Shown: positions 1 through 8,093 of the stretch, in pieces
How positions within the stretch are numbered: the first letter of the stretch is position 1
How the letters are laid out: each line of letters starts with the position of its first letter
Assembly (NCBI RefSeq): GCF_028683135.1
Contig: NZ_JAJUBB010000002.1
Coordinates: forward strand, 372,001 to 436,000
Direction: 5' to 3'
DNA length: 64,000 nt
Origin: Enterovibrio qingdaonensis
GTDB taxonomy: Bacteria > Pseudomonadota > Gammaproteobacteria > Enterobacterales > Vibrionaceae
The notes under the pieces: model-generated
Databases searched by the model: none
What the model was told of the DNA's origin: nothing
What the model saw: the letters and a program-made list of their open reading frames with translations, nothing else
Made by a program: the position numbers and the translations under genes

Positions 1-2
1 TC

Positions 3-1901
3 GAGAGTTTATCTAACGCTAAACCACAAGAGCGCAAGCTAGCGTTCAACGATGTTGTTGATACCCAAAACCTGTGGCTTGGTGACGCGTCGAGAGAACT
101 TCGTTCATCGATTGGCGGTTCGGGCTCTAAACGCAATGATCTGGAAATCTGGTTCGGTGAGAGCAAGGACGGACGTAACTCGGCGCACGGTATGTTGGGC
201 GCAACAACGGGTGCGGGTAAGTCTTACTTGTACCATGCATTTATCATGGGCTTGGCATGCAGTTACTCGCCGGAAGAACTTCAGTTCTATCTGATCGACG
301 GCAAGCAGGGTGTTGAATTCCAATCGTACCCGAAACTGCCTCACGCCAAAGTGGTGTCTTTGAAAACCTCGCCACAGCTTGCACGAAGTGTTGTCGCTGA
401 GCTGGTGGAAGAAATGGAACGTCGCAATGAAATGTTCCAATCTTTGGGTGTAACTAACTTCACTGGCTATCGTGATGCAGGCTCACCAAACGGTAAGTTG
501 CCTCGTATCATGCTTATCGTGGATGAGTATCAGGTCCTGTTTGAAGACGATCGCGATGGCGTTGGCTCAGAACTGATGTACAAATTAGCCGCTCAGGCGC
601 GAAGTGCCGGTATTCACATGTTTGTGGGTTCTCAGCGCTTTGGTGTGCCTGGCATGCAAAAGCAACAGCACATCTTCGGTAACATCCACCTACGTGTGGG
701 TATGAAAATGACAGCGGCAGACGTTACTGCACTTCAAGAATTTGGCCACAACGGCAAACGTCTTCTTCGTGCATGTAAAGAGCCGGGTCAGGCTGTGGTG
801 AATGACGGTGCTGGTGATGATGAACGTAACGTAGCGGGTCGCGTCGCCTTCCTAGATAACGATACTCGAGTAGGGTTAATTGATTACCTGTCAGAGCAAT
901 GGCAAGAAGCTGCATCCTTGTCTGCACCAAAACGCGCTATCTTGCTTGATGGCTCGGGCCAGCCTGAAATTATGGCTAACCCTCAGCTCAACGCGCTAAT
1001 CGGAAAAACAGCACGTCCAAGCCAATCTGAATGGCTGGAATTCGCGTCTAGAGAAGCGTATCAGCAAGGCTTGGGCGAGAAAGAGTGGTACCCAATCGAG
1101 TCGCCATCGGTATTTTGGTTGGGTCAGGAACTCAACATTCACGGCCATGCGCGCACTATTTTGCGTCGTCGACCGCATGAGCATTTGCTGATTGTGGGTG
1201 ATAGTAACGAAGCCCGTTTGGGTATGTTGGGCTATTTTGTCGCGCAGCTTCCACTTAACTTCCGCAATGAAAATATGCACGCCGTGGTGTACGACCGCAG
1301 CGTGAAAGGTTCACCTTGGCATGGGGTGATGGCGGCGAGTGCAATGCCAAACTCGAATGTAGAAATCATCGAAAAAGGCAGTGAGTTTGATGAAGCACTT
1401 GAACAGCTTGTTGTTGAACTTGAGCGACGTCGTCAATTGGATGAAGACGATGTCGCAGAGCAGCCTTCGCTCTTTGTTGTGCTAAATGAAGTCCAACGTG
1501 CAACAGAGCTTCAAATGCAAGCAGGCCGATTTGGTGTCAGTGAGCCAGCGGCTGCGACAGCAAAACTCATCACACTTCTAGAAAGTGGGTCTGAATTGGG
1601 CATCCACGTGATTGTGGCAGCAGACAGCATGCGTGCATTGCAGAAAGTCTTTGGTCGTAACGACATTGAAAGCTTCCGCCATAAAGTGGCGTTGCAGATG
1701 TCGGAAGATGACAGCTTTGCCTTGCTGAAAATGCGCCATGCTGCACAGCTGCAACTGGAAGGTAAAGAGCCAATTAACGCGCTGTATATCGACCAGATGC
1801 AAAGCCGTCCGCTGCACTTCAAACCATACTGCTACCGCGACATGGATAAGTATCAGGCAGATATTGCTGTCCTGAGCGAACGCTATGCAATGTGGGGTTA
1901 A
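3..1901 (+). CDS. FtsK/SpoIIIE-family ATPase, EssC/EccC-like, 5' end outside window
   Basis: The reading frame is open from the left edge, so the N-terminus is missing; the first internal ATG is at 192. Domain 1 has a good Walker A (GATTGAGKS, bases about 195-221) and a Walker B ending IVDEYQ (about 510-530), followed by the 'SAGIHMFVGSQR' pattern of FtsK/EssC pumps. A second ATPase-like module follows: its Walker A position reads VGDSNEARL (about 1195) without the GK[ST], its Walker B position reads FVVLNEVQ, and then comes 'SELGIHVIVAAD'. One active plus degenerate FtsK domains is the architecture of EssC/EccC motors of type VII secretion, rather than of FtsK, which has a single motor and a gamma domain. 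It probably energises export of, or assembly by, the small helical proteins encoded next. Family assignment is firm; the secretion role is inference. Confidence 0.85.
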   Translation, partial: ESLSNAKPQERKLAFNDVVDTQNLWLGDASRELRSSIGGSGSKRNDLEIWFGESKDGRNSAHGMLGATTGAGKSYLYHAFIMGLACSYSPEELQFYLIDGKQGVEFQSYPKLPHAKVVSLKTSPQLARSVVAELVEEMERRNEMFQSLGVTNFTGYRDAGSPNGKLPRIMLIVDEYQVLFEDDRDGVGSELMYKLAAQARSAGIHMFVGSQRFGVPGMQKQQHIFGNIHLRVGMKMTAADVTALQEFGHNGKRLLRACKEPGQAVVNDGAGDDERNVAGRVAFLDNDTRVGLIDYLSEQWQEAASLSAPKRAILLDGSGQPEIMANPQLNALIGKTARPSQSEWLEFASREAYQQGLGEKEWYPIESPSVFWLGQELNIHGHARTILRRRPHEHLLIVGDSNEARLGMLGYFVAQLPLNFRNENMHAVVYDRSVKGSPWHGVMAASAMPNSNVEIIEKGSEFDEALEQLVVELERRRQLDEDDVAEQPSLFVVLNEVQRATELQMQAGRFGVSEPAAATAKLITLLESGSELGIHVIVAADSMRALQKVFGRNDIESFRHKVALQMSEDDSFALLKMRHAAQLQLEGKEPINALYIDQMQSRPLHFKPYCYRDMDKYQADIAVLSERYAMWG

Positions 1902-1907
1902 TTCACA

Positions 1908-2177
1908 ATGTCTTTAGATGATGTTGAAGTGCAGATGAAGCACTACATCGACAGTTTGGAAGAATTCAGAGAAGCACTGTTTAAGCGACAGCTTCAATGG
2001 TTCGAACTTGTCGAAAAACAGCTCGATCTAATGACTCCTGAAAAACGGCGCGAAATCGCGCCGTATATTAGTGAGTTCAACGAAGATTTAGCGCAACTCA
2101 ACACCTTGGTTCCAAATATCTCTGAACCGCTTAATCACCGTTTGGTGTTATTAAGGAGATACCTCAATGACGACTAA
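1908..2177 (+). CDS. Small helical protein of the FtsK-like operon
   Basis: An 89-residue soluble protein with no signal peptide or membrane segment, predicted almost wholly helical and rich in Glu, Leu and Arg. It starts 6 nt after the ATPase stop and its end overlaps the next start, so it is co-translated with both. I recognise no family. Its size, charge pattern and position beside an EssC-like ATPase suggest a structural, chaperone or substrate role comparable to the approximately 100-residue WXG100 proteins, but it has no WxG motif. Confidence 0.6.
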   Translation: MSLDDVEVQMKHYIDSLEEFREALFKRQLQWFELVEKQLDLMTPEKRREIAPYISEFNEDLAQLNTLVPNISEPLNHRLVLLRRYLNDD

Positions 2178-2463
2178 ACATGTTGGTGATAAGCAGCTAA
2201 TGGACGAAATGTTGGCTGAGTTAAATGTGTTGGAAAAAACACTTCAGGACAGCTTTGTTGATGTGCAGAGCCGCTGGAATACGCTAAGAGAGTGTTATTT
2301 AGGCTACGGTGCAGATGAAGCGGAAGCACAATACTTGCAGCTTACTGCCTGGAAAAGCACGCTTGAAGATAGCATTGATTTGTTACGAAACTCGCACCTG
2401 CGTGACGATGAACAAGCTTCCTCTTCAGCCGATAAGCAAGCAGCAGAAGAGGTAAACGTATGA
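2167..2463 (+). CDS. Small acidic helical protein, WXG100-like size
   Basis: A 98-residue acidic, helical protein without signal peptide. The start is supported by an AAGGAG just upstream and overlaps the previous gene by 11 bp; the stop overlaps the next start (ATGA). The middle has a Trp (SRWNTL), then Tyr/Gly-rich YLGYGADE, then a second helix with TAWKSTLEDS. This is a helix-turn-helix layout with a Trp near the turn. YGADE also fits the YxxxD/E export motif of type VII substrates, which is short enough to occur by chance. No family was recognised with certainty. Confidence 0.6.
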   Translation: MTTKHVGDKQLMDEMLAELNVLEKTLQDSFVDVQSRWNTLRECYLGYGADEAEAQYLQLTAWKSTLEDSIDLLRNSHLRDDEQASSSADKQAAEEVNV

Positions 2464-3479
2464 TCCCCGTTTTGCTGATTAGTCAGTTCCAAGAGCTTAA
2501 CTATCACACCGAGCAGTGCCTTTACTTTTTCCAGCAGTACATCGATGGCATCCATCACCTGCATTATGTTGCGGCAGAACACACAGAACGTGCAGCCGTT
2601 GACTTAAGTGCCAACGAAGAACGCCTTCGTGAACGCGAAAAGCTAAGCCGCCAGTTGCGTGAAACGTTACTGAAAACACAACGCGCCAATCAGGTGAAGT
2701 GTGAAAACGGTGAAAACCGTCTGAGTTACTCGCATGACTTGGAAGGTACTGCTGCTGACAAACTCGAAAAATGGGAAGACCAGAAGCAAAAGGCACTTGC
2801 TTGGCAGGACTCAGCGCAAAGACAGTTTGATGCAGCGTTGATTGCGTTGGAGCGAGCAGAAAGTGCATTGAGGTCGGCTGAAGCTGAGCTTTCATCGGCA
2901 AATGCAGCCCTCGCAGCTAAACGCGCACAGCGAAGAACTGTTACGTATACCGACAGTAAAGGCAACACGCAAACCTATGAGGAAATTCCTGACACCACGC
3001 TGGAAGAAGCTCGTGTTGCACGCGCTGAGAGAGACGTTCGACATTGTATCGCGATTGTTGGTCAGGCGCGGCAGGCCGTTGCTGTTGCTCGTGAGAATTT
3101 ACAGAATGCGATTGCGCAAGTTGCAGGTTGTAATAATGCAGTAAGCAATGCAAAGGAAGCCGTCGAGTTAACGTATCAGCAAAGTGATCGTGCGCAAGGT
3201 GCGCTTAATCGATTCAACGAAGAGCGTGATGCACTAAGTACCATGTCTGAAATCCTCGATGAAATGGATAAAACGCTAGAAGAATGGTCACTCCTTGTGG
3301 ATTCGTTGTCGCAATCACTTTCTACGCTTAATCACTGCAACGACGCAGAGAGAGACCATATCCGTCGAATCGATTTCCAGCGCGATGACGTGGAATCCCA
3401 CGGTTATCTGCTTCGTGGAAGCCTAGAGCGTAAAACAGAACTGCTGCAGGCCTTTGACATGCCATTGGCGCAGAAGTAA
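2460..3479 (+). CDS. Long coiled-coil protein of the FtsK-like operon
   Basis: A 339-residue protein, no signal peptide or membrane segment. Residues about 40-75 and 90-300 are Ala/Glu/Arg/Gln-rich heptad-like helix, interrupted near residue 160 by a short beta-type insert (VTYTDSKGNTQTYEEIP) that would make a hairpin between two long helices. It overlaps the preceding stop by 4 bp (ATGA). It looks like a structural rod or a long-helical secreted substrate such as the LXG or EspB types, but I see no defining motif. Function unknown. Confidence 0.65.
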   Translation: MIPVLLISQFQELNYHTEQCLYFFQQYIDGIHHLHYVAAEHTERAAVDLSANEERLREREKLSRQLRETLLKTQRANQVKCENGENRLSYSHDLEGTAADKLEKWEDQKQKALAWQDSAQRQFDAALIALERAESALRSAEAELSSANAALAAKRAQRRTVTYTDSKGNTQTYEEIPDTTLEEARVARAERDVRHCIAIVGQARQAVAVARENLQNAIAQVAGCNNAVSNAKEAVELTYQQSDRAQGALNRFNEERDALSTMSEILDEMDKTLEEWSLLVDSLSQSLSTLNHCNDAERDHIRRIDFQRDDVESHGYLLRGSLERKTELLQAFDMPLAQK

Positions 3480-3487
3480 GGAAGAGC

Positions 3488-3934
3488 ATGCCAAGTTTTG
3501 ACCCACCGTATTACCAGAAACTCAGAGATGACCAACAAGACGACCTAGATGGATTAGGTCGTCATCTCGCCAACTATGAAGATTCGCTAGCGAACATACA
3601 CAGTATTTGGCGTGATCAGGCGGCGCAACGTGTAAGCCAACGGTATATCCGTGAGTTGCAAAATAGCCAAGAAAGTCTGCACACCGATTTAACGAAGCAC
3701 CTTGAAAGTACCGAGGAACAACAAGGTTTGTTCAATAGCTTGATGTCACAGCTATTGCAAAGCTATGAGTGCCAAGACAGGTACGACGAATTGCACGACA
3801 CGCTTCAACAGACGGATACGGAAAGAGACAAGGCTGAAAGAAAAGGTTTGGTGATGGAAACGGAGTACAACGATCACCAGCCGAATACTGAGCATTGTCT
3901 TAGCACCATTGATAACCACATTAAACCTATTTAA
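3488..3934 (+). CDS. Small helical protein with a WxD motif
   Basis: A 148-residue hydrophilic helical protein with an AAGGAAG ribosome site 5 nt before the ATG. Residues about 36-60 (IHSIWRDQAAQRVSQRYI) resemble the turn of WXG100 proteins, in which W-x-G/D is followed by small residues and an aromatic. Further on, YECQD fits YxxxD. These are weak, short matches. It lies between the coiled-coil protein and the lipoprotein in one transcript. No known family was recognised. Confidence 0.6.
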   Translation: MPSFDPPYYQKLRDDQQDDLDGLGRHLANYEDSLANIHSIWRDQAAQRVSQRYIRELQNSQESLHTDLTKHLESTEEQQGLFNSLMSQLLQSYECQDRYDELHDTLQQTDTERDKAERKGLVMETEYNDHQPNTEHCLSTIDNHIKPI

Positions 3935-3940
3935 GACACC

Positions 3941-5362
3941 ATGTTAATAAGACGAATAATTTACGTCGCCCTGATGGGCGCGACGCTAGCGGGCTGCGCC
4001 GGAGGCAGTAGCGTCACGTTAGCAAACGATCCAGTTGGGGCTTTGAGCCATTTTCCGAACGATGCCGAAGGCAAGCTAGGGCGTAACCTTGAGTACAGCG
4101 AAAATGAGCTGATTGATATTCAGCATGCGTTGGCAGACAGGAATCTGTATCTGACATTGGGTGGTGATATTGGCTTCTTCGATCAGAATTGTCCCGTCAA
4201 TGTTTCGGCCCACCGTGGAGACTTTCGCCAGACAGAAAACTCGGTTGCCTCGCTGGAAGGGGCCATTTTGAATGGCTATGAAGAAGCGGAACTGGATGTC
4301 CAAGCAAACCGTGACGGCAGTTGGGTTGCGTATCATGATGCGTATACGGGCAAAGCAGTCGGTCGGTGGGATGGCAAACGCTATCGCATTTCAACCATGT
4401 CTAACTCTGATTGGATCAAAAATCGTGTGCGGGATACCGAAGGAAACCTTACCGAGGAATCTCCGATTTTTGCATCAGGCATGATTAACACATGGAGTAA
4501 TGCGATACCCGGTCAGACGTTAAACATCGAGATCAAGGGTGACCCAAGTCATGATGACCTGAGATACCTGAACAACATCGCAAGATGGCAGTTGGAAGAA
4601 GGTAGCTACTATTTCAGCTCCATGGAGATAGAACATCTTGAGTACCTGCGCAAACTCAACCCAAATGCCATGATGGCGTATCTTTGGGATCCCGATCCTC
4701 AATCAATTGAAATTGCAAAACGTGATTTACGACGCGCAGTAAAAAGCGATGTTTTGTATCAGCGAAATCGCCGTTATATCGATTTAGCGGACGATTACTC
4801 CCGTCGCCGCTATAAAAATGACGCAAAGCTTTCTGCGGCTGAAGTGCGACAGAAACTTGGCCCAAACAGTGGGCTATATGTCGACATTCGTAGCTTTGAG
4901 CGTCATCCCACCATCGAAAAACGTGCTCGTGAGCAGGGCCTAAAACTGGCGACGTACACCATCAACAGTGATGAATACCACCGTGAGCGTTTGGCATACC
5001 TTGCAAAATCGGGACGTGCTTTGCCTGACACGGTGATCGTCGATAGCACCAAGTTTGCTACCTGCATTGGTTTGGAGCCAGAGTTGGTGGCGAAAAAAGG
5101 CGAGTACCGTGCAAATACTGAGCTTGGTCAAATGATTTCAAAGCTGCCAAACGATGCCGACTTCTCTCAGTTAGAGCTGCAAAAAAGCTATATGGCAGAC
5201 GACCACTATTTGTCATACACGCAGCAAGTTCGTTCGATTTATGCGACAGAAAAAGTCGCGCCTCGTGCCAAATCCAAACATCAGGGGTACACAGAAGTGA
5301 TCATCAAAGATGTTGAAATGGATGTGCTCGTTGAACCCATTATTATCAATTTGCCTGATTAG
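3941..5362 (+). CDS. Lipoprotein with glycerophosphodiester phosphodiesterase (GDPD) fold
   Basis: 473 residues. A type II signal with lipobox LAGC puts the mature protein on a membrane facing the periplasm. The GDPD signature lies at residues about 86-130: AHRGDFRQTEN, AELDVQ and YHD, matching the family pattern HRG...EN...ExD...H. A later NIEIKG matches the second metal/substrate strand (E-x-K). GDPDs hydrolyse glycerophosphodiesters to glycerol-3-phosphate and an alcohol. The C-terminal 100 residues are outside the GDPD core and unrecognised. Sitting in the same operon as an FtsK-type motor, it may remodel the envelope or lipids locally; that role is inference. Confidence 0.75.
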   Translation: MLIRRIIYVALMGATLAGCAGGSSVTLANDPVGALSHFPNDAEGKLGRNLEYSENELIDIQHALADRNLYLTLGGDIGFFDQNCPVNVSAHRGDFRQTENSVASLEGAILNGYEEAELDVQANRDGSWVAYHDAYTGKAVGRWDGKRYRISTMSNSDWIKNRVRDTEGNLTEESPIFASGMINTWSNAIPGQTLNIEIKGDPSHDDLRYLNNIARWQLEEGSYYFSSMEIEHLEYLRKLNPNAMMAYLWDPDPQSIEIAKRDLRRAVKSDVLYQRNRRYIDLADDYSRRRYKNDAKLSAAEVRQKLGPNSGLYVDIRSFERHPTIEKRAREQGLKLATYTINSDEYHRERLAYLAKSGRALPDTVIVDSTKFATCIGLEPELVAKKGEYRANTELGQMISKLPNDADFSQLELQKSYMADDHYLSYTQQVRSIYATEKVAPRAKSKHQGYTEVIIKDVEMDVLVEPIIINLPD

Positions 5363-5375
5363 GAAATAAGTCAGT

Positions 5376-7739
5376 ATGAACCAACCTAAACCGCGCTGGT
5401 TAGCGGTATTGCTTTTTGCCTGTTCACTAATCTACTTAGTTCCTGAGGTGATATTCAACGCTAGACTCGTAGAAGTAGCTGGTGGTGCGGGTCTTTCGCC
5501 AGAAACACTCCACCTGGCGGAGCTTTTTGGTAGAACCATTTCCGGTATTGGTGTGACTTTGCTTCTCATCGATTTACTGGTTGTGAAGGGTGTTGCGAAA
5601 CGCGCTGCCACCGCGATTCCTTCGATTATCCTGATCGCCGTTATTGCTTGGCCTACCGTCTTCTTTGGTCAAAAGTGGTTAGTTGATCGCTTTATTGTTG
5701 AGCCTTCGTCGGCTGAGCAGCGCAAAGATGCATTCTTTTCGACAGTGCTTCGTTCAAGTTTGGCGCATAACGCGCTTCAAATTGAAGGCATTCCTTACGA
5801 AGCGGACCATGCGACAACACCTTCTGAAATGACATTTTTGGCGTTGATGGGCGGCCTGATTTACAGCAACGACGCGTTTCTCGACAGTGTTGATAAGCAA
5901 AAAGGGACGATTGTTGAGCGTTATCTGATTAACCGTGCAGGCAGTGAGTTTGATGGCCACTATGCACAGTACCAAGAAATGCGAACCCAAGTTAACGGCG
6001 CATGGAAGGAATACGAAAAAGCGAACAACAAATACTACAGTGCCGTAAATGGTCGCACTAAAGAAGCCAACAAGGCATGGGGTGAAGTTGAAACCCAAGT
6101 CTTGAAAGGCTGGAATGACTATCAGAAAGCCGAGAAGGCTTACTTGGCTCGCGCGGAGGCGAGAGCACAGGAACTTGCTCCGAAGATCTACGCGAATTTT
6201 GAAGAGCGAAATCGATGCATTGATCGTTATAACCAGTCAGAAAGCCGTTTTACTCGCTGTATTGATAACAATGAAGCGAACTACAAGAAAAATCTCAAAA
6301 AGTATGGCTTGCCTTACCGTGAGATGGATTTCTGGTTAGTAAAAGAAAGCCGTGAAAAGGGAACGACAACGGTCAAAGAAAGCATCATGACCTTGGGCAT
6401 TTCGGCACTACTGGCAGGCATTGAAATTGCTGCAGGGGATGGTGGCGAAGTCGAAGAGCAAATGGTGTTCTCGAAGCGTGTGAGCAATTATACGCCAAAA
6501 ATTTTGGGACTGATGCAGTCGCAATTTGAGCGCGAAACGGGTTACCCAATGGGTATTGCAACGCTCACTGAGTTTCGTCATAACAAAGTCACCGCACAAA
6601 AAGTAAGAGCGCGTGTGGCGAAAGAAGGGCTGACGCTTCCGAAAACGTGGACCTTAAAGCAAATTACCGTCTTTAAAAATGCCGTTAAAACCCAAATTCT
6701 TGACGAAGCGAATCGTCGTTGGAAGGCAGAGATGGATAAGCGTGACATGGCCATGAAGCCGGGACTTAGCTTCTCGAGTTTCCAGCGTCACAGTGACATT
6801 CAAGATGAAATCAAAGCGCAGATGGGTGAACGCTTCTACGTGGAGCCGATGCTGACAACATGGAACAACAAAGCGTTCTATAACAATGTCATCATGGTTA
6901 ACGTAAACCGCGAACGTGATTACTGGCTGAACTATATGGAGTCAGCAGTCAGTCAGTTTGAAGATGGCGCACCGATGGCTGAAGACGGTAAGAATGCACT
7001 GCGTTCTATCATTGTACCGCCAATTTCGATGTCTATTTCTTTGTTACTTGTTCTGGTGACCTTCCTGAAATTGCCGTTTAAGTTCTGGAAGTTGCTCAGC
7101 TACAACGATGACAAGCTGGGTGAGATTACCGCAAGCGAAAAACGCAAAGCAAAGTGGATCGAGCAGGGTATTGGCTTGCTGATCATCGCGGCGATCTTTG
7201 TTGTTCCTGTTGTCTTGGGTAAGTCCAAATTTACCGACGAAAACACAACCACGGGCTATTTCTTGTCAGAAATCGATAAGATGGTATCGCCAGTTGGTTC
7301 AACAGTTTTGACGTGGGTATTGCACACTCAACCCGTGATCCAGCCAGTGGGTAACGCGTTTGAGCGTAACTTTGGTTTGTTCTCACTGTTTGAAAAGACG
7401 GTAATGGAGCCAATCAACAAGCTGGATAAGCAGGTTTACGCCATGATTTCGCCAAGTGCTGCTGGTGCTAAGGGCACGCTCGACGCCACAGCACTTAACG
7501 AACAACGCGAAGCGGTGAAGAAACGTGGTCAGTTGGCGGAAATGCCTTTTACGGTAAAAACGAATGTGAGTAACGCCACTATCCGTGTATTGAACATCAA
7601 GCCTAAGTATCAGCCGGGTATGAAACTGGCATTGGGCAACTACCATGTAGAAGTGTCTGCGCCGGGTTACAAAACCGCGAAGAGCTGGGTCTCTCACAGC
7701 CAAAACCGTAATGAGCACGAGTTTGTTCTTGAGAAGTAA
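5376..7739 (+). CDS. Multi-pass membrane protein with long cytoplasmic/periplasmic helical region and C-terminal PEGA domain
   Basis: 787 residues. Hydrophobic segments lie near residues 8-28, 52-70, 80-98, 541-565 and 598-616. Between TM3 and TM4 is a 430-residue charged helical region including WNDYQKAEKAYLARAEARAQ and two Cys (NRCID...TRCID). Residues 723-787 fit a PEGA domain: a beta sandwich of about 65 residues with the pattern V-N-A-x-I...Y-x-P-G-x-x-L...G-x-Y-x-V-E-V-S-x-P-G-Y. PEGA domains are usually extracytoplasmic. As the only large integral membrane protein of the operon it is the best candidate for the channel or anchor of the putative secretion machine. Last gene before a strong terminator. 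Confidence 0.65.
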   Translation: MNQPKPRWLAVLLFACSLIYLVPEVIFNARLVEVAGGAGLSPETLHLAELFGRTISGIGVTLLLIDLLVVKGVAKRAATAIPSIILIAVIAWPTVFFGQKWLVDRFIVEPSSAEQRKDAFFSTVLRSSLAHNALQIEGIPYEADHATTPSEMTFLALMGGLIYSNDAFLDSVDKQKGTIVERYLINRAGSEFDGHYAQYQEMRTQVNGAWKEYEKANNKYYSAVNGRTKEANKAWGEVETQVLKGWNDYQKAEKAYLARAEARAQELAPKIYANFEERNRCIDRYNQSESRFTRCIDNNEANYKKNLKKYGLPYREMDFWLVKESREKGTTTVKESIMTLGISALLAGIEIAAGDGGEVEEQMVFSKRVSNYTPKILGLMQSQFERETGYPMGIATLTEFRHNKVTAQKVRARVAKEGLTLPKTWTLKQITVFKNAVKTQILDEANRRWKAEMDKRDMAMKPGLSFSSFQRHSDIQDEIKAQMGERFYVEPMLTTWNNKAFYNNVIMVNVNRERDYWLNYMESAVSQFEDGAPMAEDGKNALRSIIVPPISMSISLLLVLVTFLKLPFKFWKLLSYNDDKLGEITASEKRKAKWIEQGIGLLIIAAIFVVPVVLGKSKFTDENTTTGYFLSEIDKMVSPVGSTVLTWVLHTQPVIQPVGNAFERNFGLFSLFEKTVMEPINKLDKQVYAMISPSAAGAKGTLDATALNEQREAVKKRGQLAEMPFTVKTNVSNATIRVLNIKPKYQPGMKLALGNYHVEVSAPGYKTAKSWVSHSQNRNEHEFVLEK

Positions 7740-7802
7740 CCCTCTACATCAACCGATGTCGCATCGTTTGCTTAGCATGGCACGACGCTAGAACTGGGAA
7801 CC

Positions 7803-7840
7803 AAAAAGCCGCTGATGAGAGTCAGCGGCTTTTTTATTTT
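7803..7840 (+). terminator. Rho-independent terminator of the FtsK-like operon
   Basis: The stem pairs AAAAGCCGCTGA with TCAGCGGCTTTT around a TGAGAG loop and runs into TTTTTTATTTT. It lies 64 bp after the PEGA gene stop. A degenerate copy of the same hairpin occurs after the RidA gene at 9989-10015. Confidence 0.9.
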
Positions 7841-7912
7841 TGATTCCTTCGCTAGGCAGTGTGTTTAGTTCGGATGTTTGTCGCGAATATGCGCGCCTAA
7901 TGAATGAGTGGA

Positions 7913-8016
7913 TAACTGCCGACTTGATATACATGCGACAGTTAGACATTATCTCAAAGAAAGAGATACTTACGAGTGCTGAGTGAGGCCTAGTAGGTTC
8001 AAACCCTAGGCAGTAA
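7913..8016 (+). other. Structured leader upstream of the D-aminoacylase gene, tRNA-like in part
   Basis: ACTGCC (7915-7920) can pair with GGCAGT (8009-8014), closing a domain of about 100 nt. Inside, TATCTC-AAAGAAA-GAGATA (7950-7968) makes a six-pair stem with a seven-base loop, and TAGG-TTCAAAC-CCTA (7994-8008) resembles a tRNA T-arm. There is no D-arm GG, no proper anticodon loop and no CCA, so it is not a normal tRNA. It may be an untranslated leader structure of the downstream operon. Nothing else recognisable lies between 7841 and 8093. Confidence 0.3.
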
Positions 8017-8093
8017 ATAGCAGGAAGCTATAAGTTTTGGCGAGTCAAAAATCGTCAACTGCCGGGAAAGCAAAATGGAATGCTGAGGCCATG

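Noticed and set aside
3-1901. The chromosome-partitioning translocase FtsK itself
   Set aside because: A second degenerate ATPase module follows the motor, no gamma DNA-binding domain is seen at the C-terminus, and the neighbours are unknown helical proteins rather than lolA/lrp.
7913-8016. A tRNA gene upstream of the D-aminoacylase gene
   Set aside because: The T-arm-like and acceptor-like pairings exist, but there is no D-arm GG, no usable anticodon loop and no CCA, and the length is about 104 nt. Listed only as a structured leader.
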